A stretch of 64,000 nucleotides of DNA from CBDCWT01 sp965223305 (GTDB lineage: Bacteria > Planctomycetota > Planctomycetia > Pirellulales > Pirellulaceae). This document shows, one piece after another, positions 42,180-51,634 of this stretch. Location of the stretch: assembly GCA_965223305.1 (NCBI GenBank), contig CBDCWT010000074.1:124001-188000 (forward strand). The letters run 5' to 3'. A program made the translations under genes and the position numbers. Position 1 is the first letter of the stretch. Every line of letters begins with the position of its first letter. The notes under the pieces were generated by a model. The model was not told where the DNA came from. It did no database searches and saw only the letters and a program-made list of their open reading frames with translations.

Positions 42180-44702
42180 TCACTTCGACTGAAAGGGCTC
42201 GCTAGCCACGATCAATTCGATGAGGGTGGAGAGCCGGTCTCCACGAGCGCGGAGAGCGGGCACCAGAGCGTCCGCAGTTTCTACGTCGCCAAGGGAGAGC
42301 GTCCGCCCCAGGGCATAAGCCATCACCTTGCGGACCATGGCCCGCCGAAAGTCATCGGGCCGCGAGCGAATCAACTCCTCCTGCAGCTCTTTCAGGCCGC
42401 TGACTGTCGTGCCACCGGGCAACTCCGTCTCCGATTCGACCGGCAGCTGCGTTCGCTTCCCGCGAAGGGTCGCCCCCCGGCCATCCCGCTGCCAGTTGCC
42501 CACAGCGTCATATTCTTCGAACGCGATGCCCCAGGGATCGATTTTGCGATGGCAGCTCATGCAGGACGGACGGTCGCGATGGACGGCGAGCGCCTGCGGA
42601 ATCGTCAGGTCCTTCAGCTCCGGTTCCTCACGGTTGAGTTCCGGCACGTTCGGCGGTGGAGGCGGAGGGGGATCGTCAAGCAGGTTCCTGAGTAGCCAGA
42701 CGCCGCGCTTGATCGGGTGGCCGTCTCTGCCGTCCGAGAGGCCGGTCAGGATACCGGCATGAGTCAGGACACCACCGCGATGCAGGCCCTCGTCGAGCTT
42801 CACTGGACGGAACGTCGGGCCCGTGACGCCCGGGATGCCGTAATGCGCCGCCAGAACGTCGTTGACGCAAGTGAAGTCGGAATCAAGAAACTGGAAAATG
42901 CTCATGCCGCCGCGCAGCACCTTGCCAAAGAAGTGGATCGTCTCCAATCGCATGGCGGCCGCCAGCTGATCGTTGAAGCCGGGGTAGCTCTCGGTGTGTA
43001 CCACCACGCGCCCGAGGCGATCGAGTTCCAGCCATTGCTCGGAGAACTGCTCGATGAACGACCAGCTCCGGGTGTCCTGAATCATCCGGCGGACCTGGGC
43101 AGACAGCTCGGCCGGCTCGTGCAACTTTCCCTCGTCGGCCAGCTGCGTGAGCTCCTTGTCGGGCATCGTGCTCCACAAGAAGTACGAGAGCCGAGAGGCT
43201 AGTTCGTGATCGGTCAGCTTTTCGTTTACATCGTGCGCGCGGCTCGCCGGAAGACTGAGAAAGCGCGGCGAACTCAAGACGACGGCGAGCGTCTCCTGCA
43301 GGCTGGCTTCTAGGGAATTGGCGCTTTCGCGTGAATGCGTCCAGTAATCCACGAGTCGATCCAACTCGGCCGGGGCCAACGGACCACGATAGGCACGCGT
43401 GGCGAATCGGCGCAGAACTTCGCAGGAATACTCTTTCTCGTCTAGCCCATGGTTACCGAAAAGGATGTCGGTATGGGTTTTCGGCGGCCAGGTGTCCGAA
43501 AACGGACTCTCGAACTCAATCCACTCGATTTTCAGCAGCGGGGGCTGGGATTCGCCGTCGATCATTCGGGCCGAGTTCCACACCGCCACCACGGTCGAGT
43601 TCCTATTGTTCAGCGGTCCGGAGTTTGGAACCGAGACGTTCTCCATCCGACACCGCACCTCGTAGTCGCGGTAATCAGTGTGATCGATGATGATCGGTTC
43701 GCCGATCGTTTTCAGCTCGAGGCCATGAAAGTTCGTCGATCCGACCGCTACCGTCAGAACAGGGACGCGGGAGGGGTCGGCATCAGCTTCCGGCTCGACC
43801 CGAGCGGCCCGGATCTTGACAACGGTTTCGCCCCTGCGGAACGCCTGATGCATGCGCAGTGCGACGCAACTCTTGGGCTCCCTCACGGCCGCCTCTCGGA
43901 AACGCACGATCTTTGATGGCGGCAGGATGTTGGGCGGGTAGGGGCTGGCGGTCGGCTCGGGTCCTTTTCCACCGGGGCGGCGACGAGGTATGGTGGCTAT
44001 GTTCGTGATGTCGAACGGCTGGCCTTCGTAATCAAATGACTCTCCGGGACGATCTGGCGGCTTAGGCAGCGTCTCGACGTGGAATTCGTGTACGGTGATC
44101 CGGTAGCGATGGACCACCGGCGGGGGCCCCGTCACGATCGCCTCAGCCAACGCTTCATCAGCGATCTGGAGAAACGTCTCGTATTGCAGCGGCGACATCC
44201 GCAACACGTCGCCATCATTTCGGAAGCCGTCCTTCGACTTGCCGTCTTCGGGAAGCCTCGCCCCGAATTCGATCGGCAGGCCAAGCAGGTCCTGCATCGT
44301 CCTCTCGTACTCGCGGCGCGTCAGGCGGCGGAAGGTCGGGGACCGGGGTTTCGCCAGTTCGGCTTGACGGCGCTGCTGCGCGATCCACGCCATCATTAAG
44401 GCGCGGTCTTCCTTCGTGAGAGCCGGCGCCTCTCCCTCGGGAGGCATATCGCCCAGCTCGAGGCGGTCCATCACGCCAAGCCAACGGTCGACATCGTTGC
44501 CGTTGACGAAATCGGGATCGAGCTTGTCGATCCGCAGTTTCCCCTGCGGCTCCTCGATGCCGTGGCAGGAATGACAGTGTTTTCGAAACAGCGCCTCAAC
44601 ACGGGCGTGGGGGACCGATTCGTCCGCGCGAATGGCCACCGGCCCGAAACCAGCCAGCAGGGCAACGAACGTGAGAATCCACGCTTGTGTGGAAGGATGC
44701 AT
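42180..44702 (-). CDS. DUF1587/DUF1592/DUF1588/DUF1585 planctomycete cytochrome-type protein
   Basis: 840 aa, exported (signal ends near VAIRADE). An N-terminal heme-c motif CHSCH lies near residue 43. DUF1587 begins at RRLTRREYERTMQDLLGLPI. DUF1592 covers ELASRLSYFLWSTMPDKELT. DUF1588 includes the proline run PPPPPPPNVPELN and a second heme motif CMSCH (residues about 720). DUF1585 ends the protein. Role unproven; probably periplasmic redox or polymer breakdown. A DUF1552 gene usually follows directly, but here a plus-strand GNAT gene lies downstream, and the nearest DUF1552 on this strand is at 23079-24404. Confidence 0.94.
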   Translation of the reverse strand: MHPSTQAWILTFVALLAGFGPVAIRADESVPHARVEALFRKHCHSCHGIEEPQGKLRIDKLDPDFVNGNDVDRWLGVMDRLELGDMPPEGEAPALTKEDRALMMAWIAQQRRQAELAKPRSPTFRRLTRREYERTMQDLLGLPIEFGARLPEDGKSKDGFRNDGDVLRMSPLQYETFLQIADEALAEAIVTGPPPVVHRYRITVHEFHVETLPKPPDRPGESFDYEGQPFDITNIATIPRRRPGGKGPEPTASPYPPNILPPSKIVRFREAAVREPKSCVALRMHQAFRRGETVVKIRAARVEPEADADPSRVPVLTVAVGSTNFHGLELKTIGEPIIIDHTDYRDYEVRCRMENVSVPNSGPLNNRNSTVVAVWNSARMIDGESQPPLLKIEWIEFESPFSDTWPPKTHTDILFGNHGLDEKEYSCEVLRRFATRAYRGPLAPAELDRLVDYWTHSRESANSLEASLQETLAVVLSSPRFLSLPASRAHDVNEKLTDHELASRLSYFLWSTMPDKELTQLADEGKLHEPAELSAQVRRMIQDTRSWSFIEQFSEQWLELDRLGRVVVHTESYPGFNDQLAAAMRLETIHFFGKVLRGGMSIFQFLDSDFTCVNDVLAAHYGIPGVTGPTFRPVKLDEGLHRGGVLTHAGILTGLSDGRDGHPIKRGVWLLRNLLDDPPPPPPPNVPELNREEPELKDLTIPQALAVHRDRPSCMSCHRKIDPWGIAFEEYDAVGNWQRDGRGATLRGKRTQLPVESETELPGGTTVSGLKELQEELIRSRPDDFRRAMVRKVMAYALGRTLSLGDVETADALVPALRARGDRLSTLIELIVASEPFQSK

Positions 44703-44805
44703 TCGGGGGAAGTTCCGATTCTGCGTGGCCGGCCTGGGGGGGCAAACAGTTTACCTTAGTTTGACTCAGAGCCGGGCTCTTGTCTTCAGTTCGAGACGCG
44801 GCCCG

Positions 44806-45381
44806 TTAGCGCGACTCGTCCGACTTGCGCTCCTGCTTTCTTCTAGTCATCTCGAAGGAATGTGCTTCGGCTGCTTTCCCGTCAACGAACATCGTCCAAG
44901 TCGGCCTGATGAGGTCGTTGTCGACCAACGTGAGCTTGCCGTGGTGCATGTGCGCGTCGTTTTTCGATGTGAGGTTGGTCGCTTCTACGAAATTGAAGAC
45001 GAGCGTGTCTTTCTGCTCTCCCATCGTTACCTTCATACGAGGCTGGTTACCGAGCATGCAATAGTGGTTCAACATGACATCGTCTCCGTCCAGGTGGTAG
45101 ACCGTGATCATCTCCATTGGCGATCCCGGAAACTCGCGTTGAACGACTGCCGATCCGCCGGCGATGACGCGGACGCTAAGTGCCACCTGTCCCTTCTGCT
45201 CGCCCTTCGTGTGAATCCAGTCGCCCGACAGCGACTTGATCTTCTCTAAGATCACCTTCGCTTCTTGGGCTCTTTTGCTGTCGTTCGCATTCGCCGCAGC
45301 ATCTTCTTCGGCGGCTCCAATAGTGTTCACCAACGCCAACATGGACAACCAAAGACCGGTGATGAGGATCCGATGGAACAT
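44806..45381 (-). CDS. exported lipocalin-like hypothetical protein
   Basis: 191 aa with a signal peptide (LITGLWLSMLALVNTIGAAE). The mature part reads SLSGDWIHTKGEQKGQVALS, then GGSAVVQREFPGSPMEMITV, a beta-barrel pattern like the DUF1579/lipocalin-type 'THAP/heme-binding barrel' proteins. It ends KLTLVDNDLIRPTWTMFVDG. ATG 45381 has GGGAGA about 7 nt upstream. A ligand cannot be named. Confidence 0.68.
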   Translation of the reverse strand: MFHRILITGLWLSMLALVNTIGAAEEDAAANANDSKRAQEAKVILEKIKSLSGDWIHTKGEQKGQVALSVRVIAGGSAVVQREFPGSPMEMITVYHLDGDDVMLNHYCMLGNQPRMKVTMGEQKDTLVFNFVEATNLTSKNDAHMHHGKLTLVDNDLIRPTWTMFVDGKAAEAHSFEMTRRKQERKSDESR

Positions 45382-45814
45382 GGACGTTCTCCCTGTTTTC
45401 GAAGGTTGCGGTGAGCGACATCTGGTGGATCGCGAGAAGTCAATATCAATCAAATTGTCAGCGATTGCAATCGTTGGCCCAGCAGGAGCTGTGGGCTTGT
45501 GCTTTGCTGGTTATCATGACCAGCCGCCACATCAATCTTATGCATCTGCAGGTGACGAGACATTCAGCCGCTGGGCCTCGACAAACGCATGCCAGAGGTC
45601 AGCTCTTGCCGTTCCCGACGACGGGCGGGACCTACCACAGTGCGCTGCAAAGCCCGGGAACTCGCGTCGTCGTTTCACCGTAGCAGGTTAGCATGCCGCC
45701 TGACTGGGTCTCAATAGAGCAGTCGATGCGAAGCACGACCGGTCGAAGCTGGCGTCCCAAAACCGGTGGTTTGATGCGACAAATCTGGTAGCGATCGTCA
45801 TCCTCCCAACGTCA
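45382..45814. other. gap without a supported gene
   Basis: 433 nt between two minus-strand genes. Overlapping plus-strand frames here are antisense readings with no ribosome sites. No repeat from families A or B was seen. Confidence 0.4.
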
Positions 45815-46159
45815 CTACTGGACTGAGCCTTTCTTGTCCAGACCGTCAGGAGAGGAATGCAACCTCCCTGCAGTTCCGTTGGCGGCACCTGTAAGCAGAC
45901 GTTCTAGGAATGCTGAAGCGGTGTCTGTGAAGTCGGCTGTGGCACCGGTGCTTGCAGCAGTCCTGTTTAATTGCAACAGCAGTTCGTCGTTTGTTTGCTG
46001 AAGCGTCCTTAACTGGTCGATCAGGACTTCCTGCCCCAGCCGCAGGTCACGGACTTGACGCCACCAACCGAGCAAGATAGCGCAGAACAACACGACAGTG
46101 AGCAACCTCGTAAGCGTGAATTGGGACCGTCGCTGAGAATTGGAGACCGTCGATTTCAT
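45815..46159 (-). CDS. small anchored coiled-coil protein
   Basis: 114 aa. The N-terminal anchor FTLTRLLTVVLFCAILLGWW is of the recurrent type. It is followed by a heptad-like segment (VLIDQLRTLQQTNDELLLQL) and a low-complexity tail. No family recognised. Confidence 0.55.
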   Translation of the reverse strand: MKSTVSNSQRRSQFTLTRLLTVVLFCAILLGWWRQVRDLRLGQEVLIDQLRTLQQTNDELLLQLNRTAASTGATADFTDTASAFLERLLTGAANGTAGRLHSSPDGLDKKGSVQ

Positions 46160-46768
46160 GCATTCATCGTAGCAGAGTCAAGTCCCGGCTCCTACGATCT
46201 CCATGCAAGCGACGGTGTGTGGGTGAAATTAGACAAAGGTACCAAATCCGTCATAGGATTCGGGCTGAACGGGACCGTATTCGAGCCCTTCAGACCTAGG
46301 GGCTGGATGCATCTCCTGCCTTCTGTCGGCGATGAAGCCCATTCTACCAACGGAGCCAGGCGTAGGCAGGAGTTCGCAGCATACGAGGCTGAGTAGCGGG
46401 CATCCAAGACACAAGACAGCGTGAACGCGTCGAATTCATCGTCCGCAGCTTCGGCCCGGCCACAAATCGCGGCTCGCGACAGCATCGCCAGTACTGGGCC
46501 TATCGGGCAGTCGTCTATCAGAAGGCAGGCAAACCAAAGGCACTCTGGCCAACCAGCCCCGGAGAAGACATGCCGAGTACGCGGACTTTCTAACCGAACA
46601 GTACCGCGAAAGTGGCTACGCAACGGGCGGCCACGTAGAGGAGTTTGTTCCAGGCATTGGCTGGGTTGTCTGTGACTAAACTGAACGCGATACTGAACCC
46701 TTTCAGCCTCCCCCTGGTTATATCGGTGCACGCTGTAACTGGGTCTATTACAGTTCACAAAAGCTCCG
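46160..46768. other. gap with possible decayed coding sequence
   Basis: About 46400-46590 reads as a protein-like stretch (EFIVRSFGPATNRGSRQHRQ, then YWAYRAVVYQKAGKPKALW), but stops there. From 46569 the -1 frame continues protein-like (HAEYADFLTEQYRESGYATG, then GHVEEFVPGIGWVVCD) to a TAA at 46677. This may be one small gene broken by a frameshift. No start codon is evident. Long antisense frames here look spurious. Confidence 0.3.
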
Positions 46769-47593
46769 ATGAAAGACATCGCCCCCGCCCTTGAGCAATG
46801 CAAAGACATTCTCAAACTGTTGTTGGGCGACCCAAAATCACGGATTCCCAAGTTCTTAATGACCATCGGCGTCAGTGGAATAGTCTCGCCGTGGTGGCTA
46901 CCCATTGTCTATTCCTTCGCAAACTCCCCGCTCATTGACGACGATTATTTACGCAACTCAGAACTAACGGCGTTCATCAGTGGATGGGTTCTGCTGCTGC
47001 TCGGTATCCGCCTGTTACCGAGCGTGTCGGATACCGAAAAAGAAGCACCAGCTAAGCCACGCGACAAGTGGTTTGTTACTATCATCGCGATGTTCGCCGG
47101 CATCGCCGTCGCCGTCTTGATAACTGCCTGTGCCGGCTTTCTAGCACCAGCTAAAGAAGACCCGGATTTAGCAGAGGCCGCGACCGAACAGGTTACAGAC
47201 ACCACCGCCCGTCATGAAACACTTCGCCAAATTGTTCCTAACCCAATTAACTTCGTTGACTTCCTACAACAGCTGCAATCAGTCGACGACGATGCCAAGT
47301 ATATTGCATCAATGGACAACCACACGGTTTCATGGACCGGAACACTCGAATTCCAAGACCAGCACCCTGGAACACGCAGCTATCACATTCGCCCGTTAGA
47401 TGACCAGTTCAGCAACTACAGGGCGGTGTTTTACACGCAAGACGACCACGACTTTGTGATGCTCGAGCCGGATGCGATTGGAAAAGTGATTCGCGTCGAC
47501 GGAAGGCTGCACGACATCCTTGCAAGTGGTGACCTCTTCACCATACGCCTTCAGAGTTCGCAATTTCGAGGCTTTGTGGACGCTCCCGAGTAG
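46769..47593 (+). CDS. membrane protein with exported C-terminal domain
   Basis: 274 aa. Three hydrophobic segments (LMTIGVSGIVSPWWLPIVYS, LTAFISGWVLLLLGIRLL and FVTIIAMFAGIAVAVLITAC) are followed by an exported domain of about 140 residues. Its end, GKVIRVDGRLHDILASGDLF, looks like a small beta-barrel (OB-like) fold. AT content seems a little higher than its neighbours. No known family. Confidence 0.62.
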   Translation: MKDIAPALEQCKDILKLLLGDPKSRIPKFLMTIGVSGIVSPWWLPIVYSFANSPLIDDDYLRNSELTAFISGWVLLLLGIRLLPSVSDTEKEAPAKPRDKWFVTIIAMFAGIAVAVLITACAGFLAPAKEDPDLAEAATEQVTDTTARHETLRQIVPNPINFVDFLQQLQSVDDDAKYIASMDNHTVSWTGTLEFQDQHPGTRSYHIRPLDDQFSNYRAVFYTQDDHDFVMLEPDAIGKVIRVDGRLHDILASGDLFTIRLQSSQFRGFVDAPE

Positions 47594-47914
47594 CTAACCC
47601 GCTCCCTGCAACGCCTGGATGGCAGACCGGTTTTGCTGGACTTCCCGGCGAAGCGTCCCCTGGTCAACTTCCAAGAGCCGTACCCGCTGCTCGATATCAG
47701 TGCTTGGGCTCACGGCCCGGCTTGTAACTGGTCCAGGAAGGATACGCGAATCCGTCTCAACGACGCGTTGCTGTGGGGTATAGACCATCGGCCCGTATCC
47801 AACGCAATCTGTCATTTGCGGCACACCATAAGCCTGCTGGAAGGGCTGAAGGGGCTGCCCATAGTGACAACCCGCCGTGAGAATCACAGTCGTGAGGAGT
47901 ATCCAGCGAAACAT
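47594..47914 (-). CDS. small lipoprotein, hypothetical
   Basis: 106 aa from ATG 47914. The signal sequence ends in a lipobox, ILTAGC, so the mature protein would be lipid-anchored at Cys 15. The C-terminal part (DIEQRVRLLEVDQGTLRREV) is a short coiled coil, suggesting oligomerisation. No family recognised. A longer in-frame extension upstream (to 48100) is unlikely because it precedes the signal. Confidence 0.62.
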   Translation of the reverse strand: MFRWILLTTVILTAGCHYGQPLQPFQQAYGVPQMTDCVGYGPMVYTPQQRVVETDSRILPGPVTSRAVSPSTDIEQRVRLLEVDQGTLRREVQQNRSAIQALQGAG

Positions 47915-48013
47915 CACACAGAGCCCCTTGGAAAGCCAGTGAAATCCCTTCCTTGGGTCGGTGCATTCCACCACATGTTTACTCGTCACGACAGACAAGT
48001 TATCTCCCCTGTA

Positions 48014-48271
48014 ATGCCGGTCCATCGTTCTGTAACGGTTGTGCGGAGCTTTCGGGACGGCTCGACGATAGACAAACAAATTCTCAAACACCGCGAGCAA
48101 CTTGCAGAAGCCAGTCGAGAGTTCACGCCGGACGAAGCAAGGGACTGGTTTCGCGATGCCATGGATTTTCTGCGAGCAAGCGGCATCGATGTTTCACCGG
48201 GCGAAGTGCCAAACGAAGTCGATGCTCTTAGGAAGTACATCACGCCGCCTCCCGGCATCGACCTCCATTGA
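48014..48271 (+). CDS. small hypothetical protein
   Basis: 85 aa from ATG 48014; the frame is open upstream. Composition is protein-like and charged (EFTPDEARDWFRDAMDFLRA, then VPNEVDALRKYITPPPGI). No known domain and no clear ribosome site, so it is tentative. It is divergent to the lipoprotein gene. Confidence 0.38.
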   Translation: MPVHRSVTVVRSFRDGSTIDKQILKHREQLAEASREFTPDEARDWFRDAMDFLRASGIDVSPGEVPNEVDALRKYITPPPGIDLH

Positions 48272-48463
48272 GCTGGACCCTAATTGGTTAGCGGCAACCA
48301 TTCGCACGCAGATGGGCCATTTCAGGGTGCCAGGCGAAGAGCACTCTACGATGCGTCGGCGTTTCACTCAATCGAAACAACTGCTTCCAGCTTGCTGCAG
48401 AGAGATGACGCGGAGTCTTGTGGCGCATAAGAAGGCGGCTAGACGGTCACGCCGCTCGAATCG

Positions 48464-51400
48464 CTAAGCCGCCCGCCCTGTCGAAGCATCTTGTCGAAAA
48501 GGGCGCAAATACCAAGCCAAGATGTCATTCCAAGTACGCCGAACATCTTGTCCCAGTAGCAGGGAGCAAGGGACGAGGTACAGCGTAACGAGAGTGGCGA
48601 ATAAGACGCCAAAGGCCAAGGACACGGCCATCGGGATCAAAAACTGCGCCTGCAACGAACGGTCCATGAGCAATGGAAGCAAACCTACGAATGTAGTCAC
48701 TGATGTGAGCATGATGGGTCGGAACCGTCGGGCGCCGGCGGCGAGTGCAGCATCGCGCAAAGATGACCCTTCCGCGAGGCGACGGTTGACGTAGTCCACC
48801 ATCACCAGCGTATCGTTGACGGAGATACCCGCTAAGGCCAGCATACCGAAGACGGACAGATAGGACGGCGCCAAGCCCATGATGATGTGACCTAGAAGTG
48901 CCCCAATAACGGCGAACGGCACTGCCAACATAACGTAGATCGGTTGCGTGACCGACTTTAGCGGGATTGCCAACAGTCCGTAGAGGGTCATCAACATGAT
49001 GAGAGCTCCCAGGATCGTTTGTTTCCTGGTTTCTTCCGCTTCCGCAACGTAGCCAGTGAATTGGTACGACAGGTCCGCATCGTGGCAGAGCGCGTCGAGT
49101 TGCGGAGTGATCTGTTTGGCGATCCCCAAGACATCCACTTCTTCATCCACAGGCTGTGCGCCGATATCTAGTATCTCTGCCCCATCTTTCCGCTCGACTC
49201 GTGATGGCGCCTTGGTAAAGTGGATCGTCGCCACGGTCGACAAAGGCACGTTGGCCCCGCTGGGCGTCTTGACCTTGAGATGCTCGAGCGTATGGAGGGA
49301 CTCGCGATCCAACTTCGGTAAACGCACCATGACGCGGACAAGGTCTATACCCCGCTGTACACGCTGGGCTTCTTCCCCGTAGAAGGCCTGACGGACTTGC
49401 TGAGCGAGCATGGCTTGCGTCAGTCCCAGATCGACACCCATCGGCTTCAAAGTCAGTTCCAGTTCATCCTGCCCACGGTTGATCTTTGCCCAGACAGAAC
49501 TGAAATCCTCGTCGAAGCCTTCAAGAATTTGTTTGATTTGTTCTGCTACCGCGATCTTCGTCGGAGAAGCGGGCCCTCGCAGTTCGATTGTCAGACTCTC
49601 TTCGTCGTCATCACCTCGCCTCATGTTGGAGTCGGCATAGACCCGGAAACGCTCGGCTTCAGGTATCGGGCCGATCAACTCCGTCCAGCGAGCGGCGATT
49701 TCGCTGTTGCGAGGTCCCGGCTCACTTCGTTTGTCGGGAGCCATGATCTCGACAGAAATGTAGCCCTTTGACTTCTCAAAATCTCGAGTCGTATATTCGG
49801 CTCCAATTGTGCGAGAGACATTTTGGATCAGCGACTCACCGCTTCCCGGATCAATGAACTCCTCGCGTACTTGTTCCAACGCACTGGTGATACGTTCCAT
49901 GTACCGCGTCGTGGATTCCAGCGACGCATTGGTGGGCAACGTCAACATCATGCTAATGCGGTTGCGGTCCACTTTGGGAAACGCCACAAACTCCATCCAG
50001 CCCCCGACGCAATAGCCGGCCATCAATACCCCCATCGTGACGAAGAGGCAGAGCACTGAGAAGCGATGGCTAACTGCCAGTTTCAACGTTGGGCAATAGA
50101 CCTTGTCCACGTACCACTCGAGACCCGCTGCGACCCGTGCCTGGAAACGTGAAAAACGGTTCGCAGGTGGATTGTTCACCCGCACATGTTTCAGGTGACA
50201 TGGCAGGATGAGTTTGGATTCGATCAATGAGAACAGCAGTACTGGAGCAACCACCGGAGGAATCTGCTTGGCGAACTCCCCCCACCTGCCGTCAAAAAAC
50301 AGCAAGGGTATAAAGGCGACCATCGTAGTAAGCGCTCCGAAAGTGACTGGCGTTGCCACTTCGTGCGTCCCCTGCACAGCGGCTTCCAGTGGCTCCATCC
50401 CAGTCTTTAATTTGGCATAGACGTTCTCACCCGTGACAATTGCGTCGTCGACAACAATGCCGACCACGATAATAAAGCCAAACAGGCTCATCACGTTCGC
50501 GGTCATGCCAAACCACGGCATCAAGAGAATGCCACCGCAGAAAGCAACTGGTATGCCAACCACGATCCAGAATGCGAGCGTGGGGCGCAGGAACAGGCCT
50601 AGGAGAACAAGTACCAGAACACTGCCCTGTAGCAGTGAGTTCACAAGCGTGCTGAGTCGACCGCGAATGGAAACGGAATCGTCGTCGTAGACAAACAGGT
50701 CGATTCCCTGAGGAAATTGGGAGCGGGACTTCGTGACATAGTCGTGAACCTTGTCCGAGATCTGGATGGCGCTTTCCTGCCCGGTTCGCATGACTTCGAC
50801 AAACACTGCAGGCTTGCCATTGAACTCAACTCGTTTCTCGCCCTCTTCAAACCCGTCGCGAATCTTGGCCACTTCGCCGAGCGGTACTTCAGCACCGTCA
50901 GCGGATACGACAGGTACTCGCGCGAAGTCTTCAGCCGAGTAGGCTTGGCCGCGTGTGCGCAATGAGAAGCTGCCACTCTGACTGTCGATTGCTCCCGCCG
51001 GCAAATCGATCGAGAATTGTCGTATGGCATTGGCCAAATCCTGAAGGCTGAGACCATAGGAAAGGAGTCGCGTTGCGGATGCTTCTATCGAGATTTCGTA
51101 AGGACTGTCCCCCGCCATGGAGACCTGGCTGATCCCATCGATTTCGAGCAAGTCGTCTTGAACTCGCCTCGCTACCTTCATCAGCCCATGCTGGTCAAGA
51201 TCTCCCGTTACCGCGACGGTGAGCACTTCGTACCACATCGTCGAATCGGGAATTCGGACCTCAGGTAGCTCCGTCTCGTCCGGGAACGTGGAGATCGAAT
51301 CTACGCGAGCTTGAACGTCGTCCTTGAACGCGTTCAAGTCGACGCCCGCTTTGGCTTCTAACCGCATTCTCGCTCGGCCACGATAGCCATCGGCATCAAT

Positions 51401-51634
51401 TTCGCTAAGTCCTTGGAGGCCTTCCATTGCTTGTTCAATTGGAATCAAGATGGCACGTTCCACGTCCTTCGCCGTAGCCCCGTGGTACGTCATCTCAATA
51501 TCGACGGTGCGATAATTTCGCTTGGGTGTCACCTCTAACGGAATTCGATAATAGGCCGTGTACACCCCGGCGACGACAATCGCCAGCATCAAGAAATTCG
51601 CAGCAATACCGTTTTGGGCGAACCAGCGAATCAT
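48464..51634 (-). CDS. RND-family efflux permease
   Basis: 1056 aa, complete. A 12-helix RND pump of AcrB/HAE type using the proton gradient. Motifs: WFAQNGIAANFLMLAIVVAG (helix 1), IEMTYHGATAKDVERAILIP, GIVVDDAIVTGENVYAKL (proton-relay helix 4), FRVYADSNMRRGDDDEESL, LALAGISVNDTLVMVDYVNR and RPIMLTSVTTFVGLLPLLMD. Its start overlaps the adaptor stop by 4 nt (ATGA), so the two are coupled. No outer-membrane channel gene is adjacent. The homologous permease at 18.6-21.8 kb is frameshifted, so this may be the only intact pump in the window. Confidence 0.94.
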   Translation of the reverse strand: MIRWFAQNGIAANFLMLAIVVAGVYTAYYRIPLEVTPKRNYRTVDIEMTYHGATAKDVERAILIPIEQAMEGLQGLSEIDADGYRGRARMRLEAKAGVDLNAFKDDVQARVDSISTFPDETELPEVRIPDSTMWYEVLTVAVTGDLDQHGLMKVARRVQDDLLEIDGISQVSMAGDSPYEISIEASATRLLSYGLSLQDLANAIRQFSIDLPAGAIDSQSGSFSLRTRGQAYSAEDFARVPVVSADGAEVPLGEVAKIRDGFEEGEKRVEFNGKPAVFVEVMRTGQESAIQISDKVHDYVTKSRSQFPQGIDLFVYDDDSVSIRGRLSTLVNSLLQGSVLVLVLLGLFLRPTLAFWIVVGIPVAFCGGILLMPWFGMTANVMSLFGFIIVVGIVVDDAIVTGENVYAKLKTGMEPLEAAVQGTHEVATPVTFGALTTMVAFIPLLFFDGRWGEFAKQIPPVVAPVLLFSLIESKLILPCHLKHVRVNNPPANRFSRFQARVAAGLEWYVDKVYCPTLKLAVSHRFSVLCLFVTMGVLMAGYCVGGWMEFVAFPKVDRNRISMMLTLPTNASLESTTRYMERITSALEQVREEFIDPGSGESLIQNVSRTIGAEYTTRDFEKSKGYISVEIMAPDKRSEPGPRNSEIAARWTELIGPIPEAERFRVYADSNMRRGDDDEESLTIELRGPASPTKIAVAEQIKQILEGFDEDFSSVWAKINRGQDELELTLKPMGVDLGLTQAMLAQQVRQAFYGEEAQRVQRGIDLVRVMVRLPKLDRESLHTLEHLKVKTPSGANVPLSTVATIHFTKAPSRVERKDGAEILDIGAQPVDEEVDVLGIAKQITPQLDALCHDADLSYQFTGYVAEAEETRKQTILGALIMLMTLYGLLAIPLKSVTQPIYVMLAVPFAVIGALLGHIIMGLAPSYLSVFGMLALAGISVNDTLVMVDYVNRRLAEGSSLRDAALAAGARRFRPIMLTSVTTFVGLLPLLMDRSLQAQFLIPMAVSLAFGVLFATLVTLYLVPCSLLLGQDVRRTWNDILAWYLRPFRQDASTGRAA

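Noticed and set aside
46192..46905. 237-codon minus-strand reading frame
   Set aside because: No family features, no ribosome site, it overlaps the start of the gene at 46769, and its composition is typical of an antisense frame.
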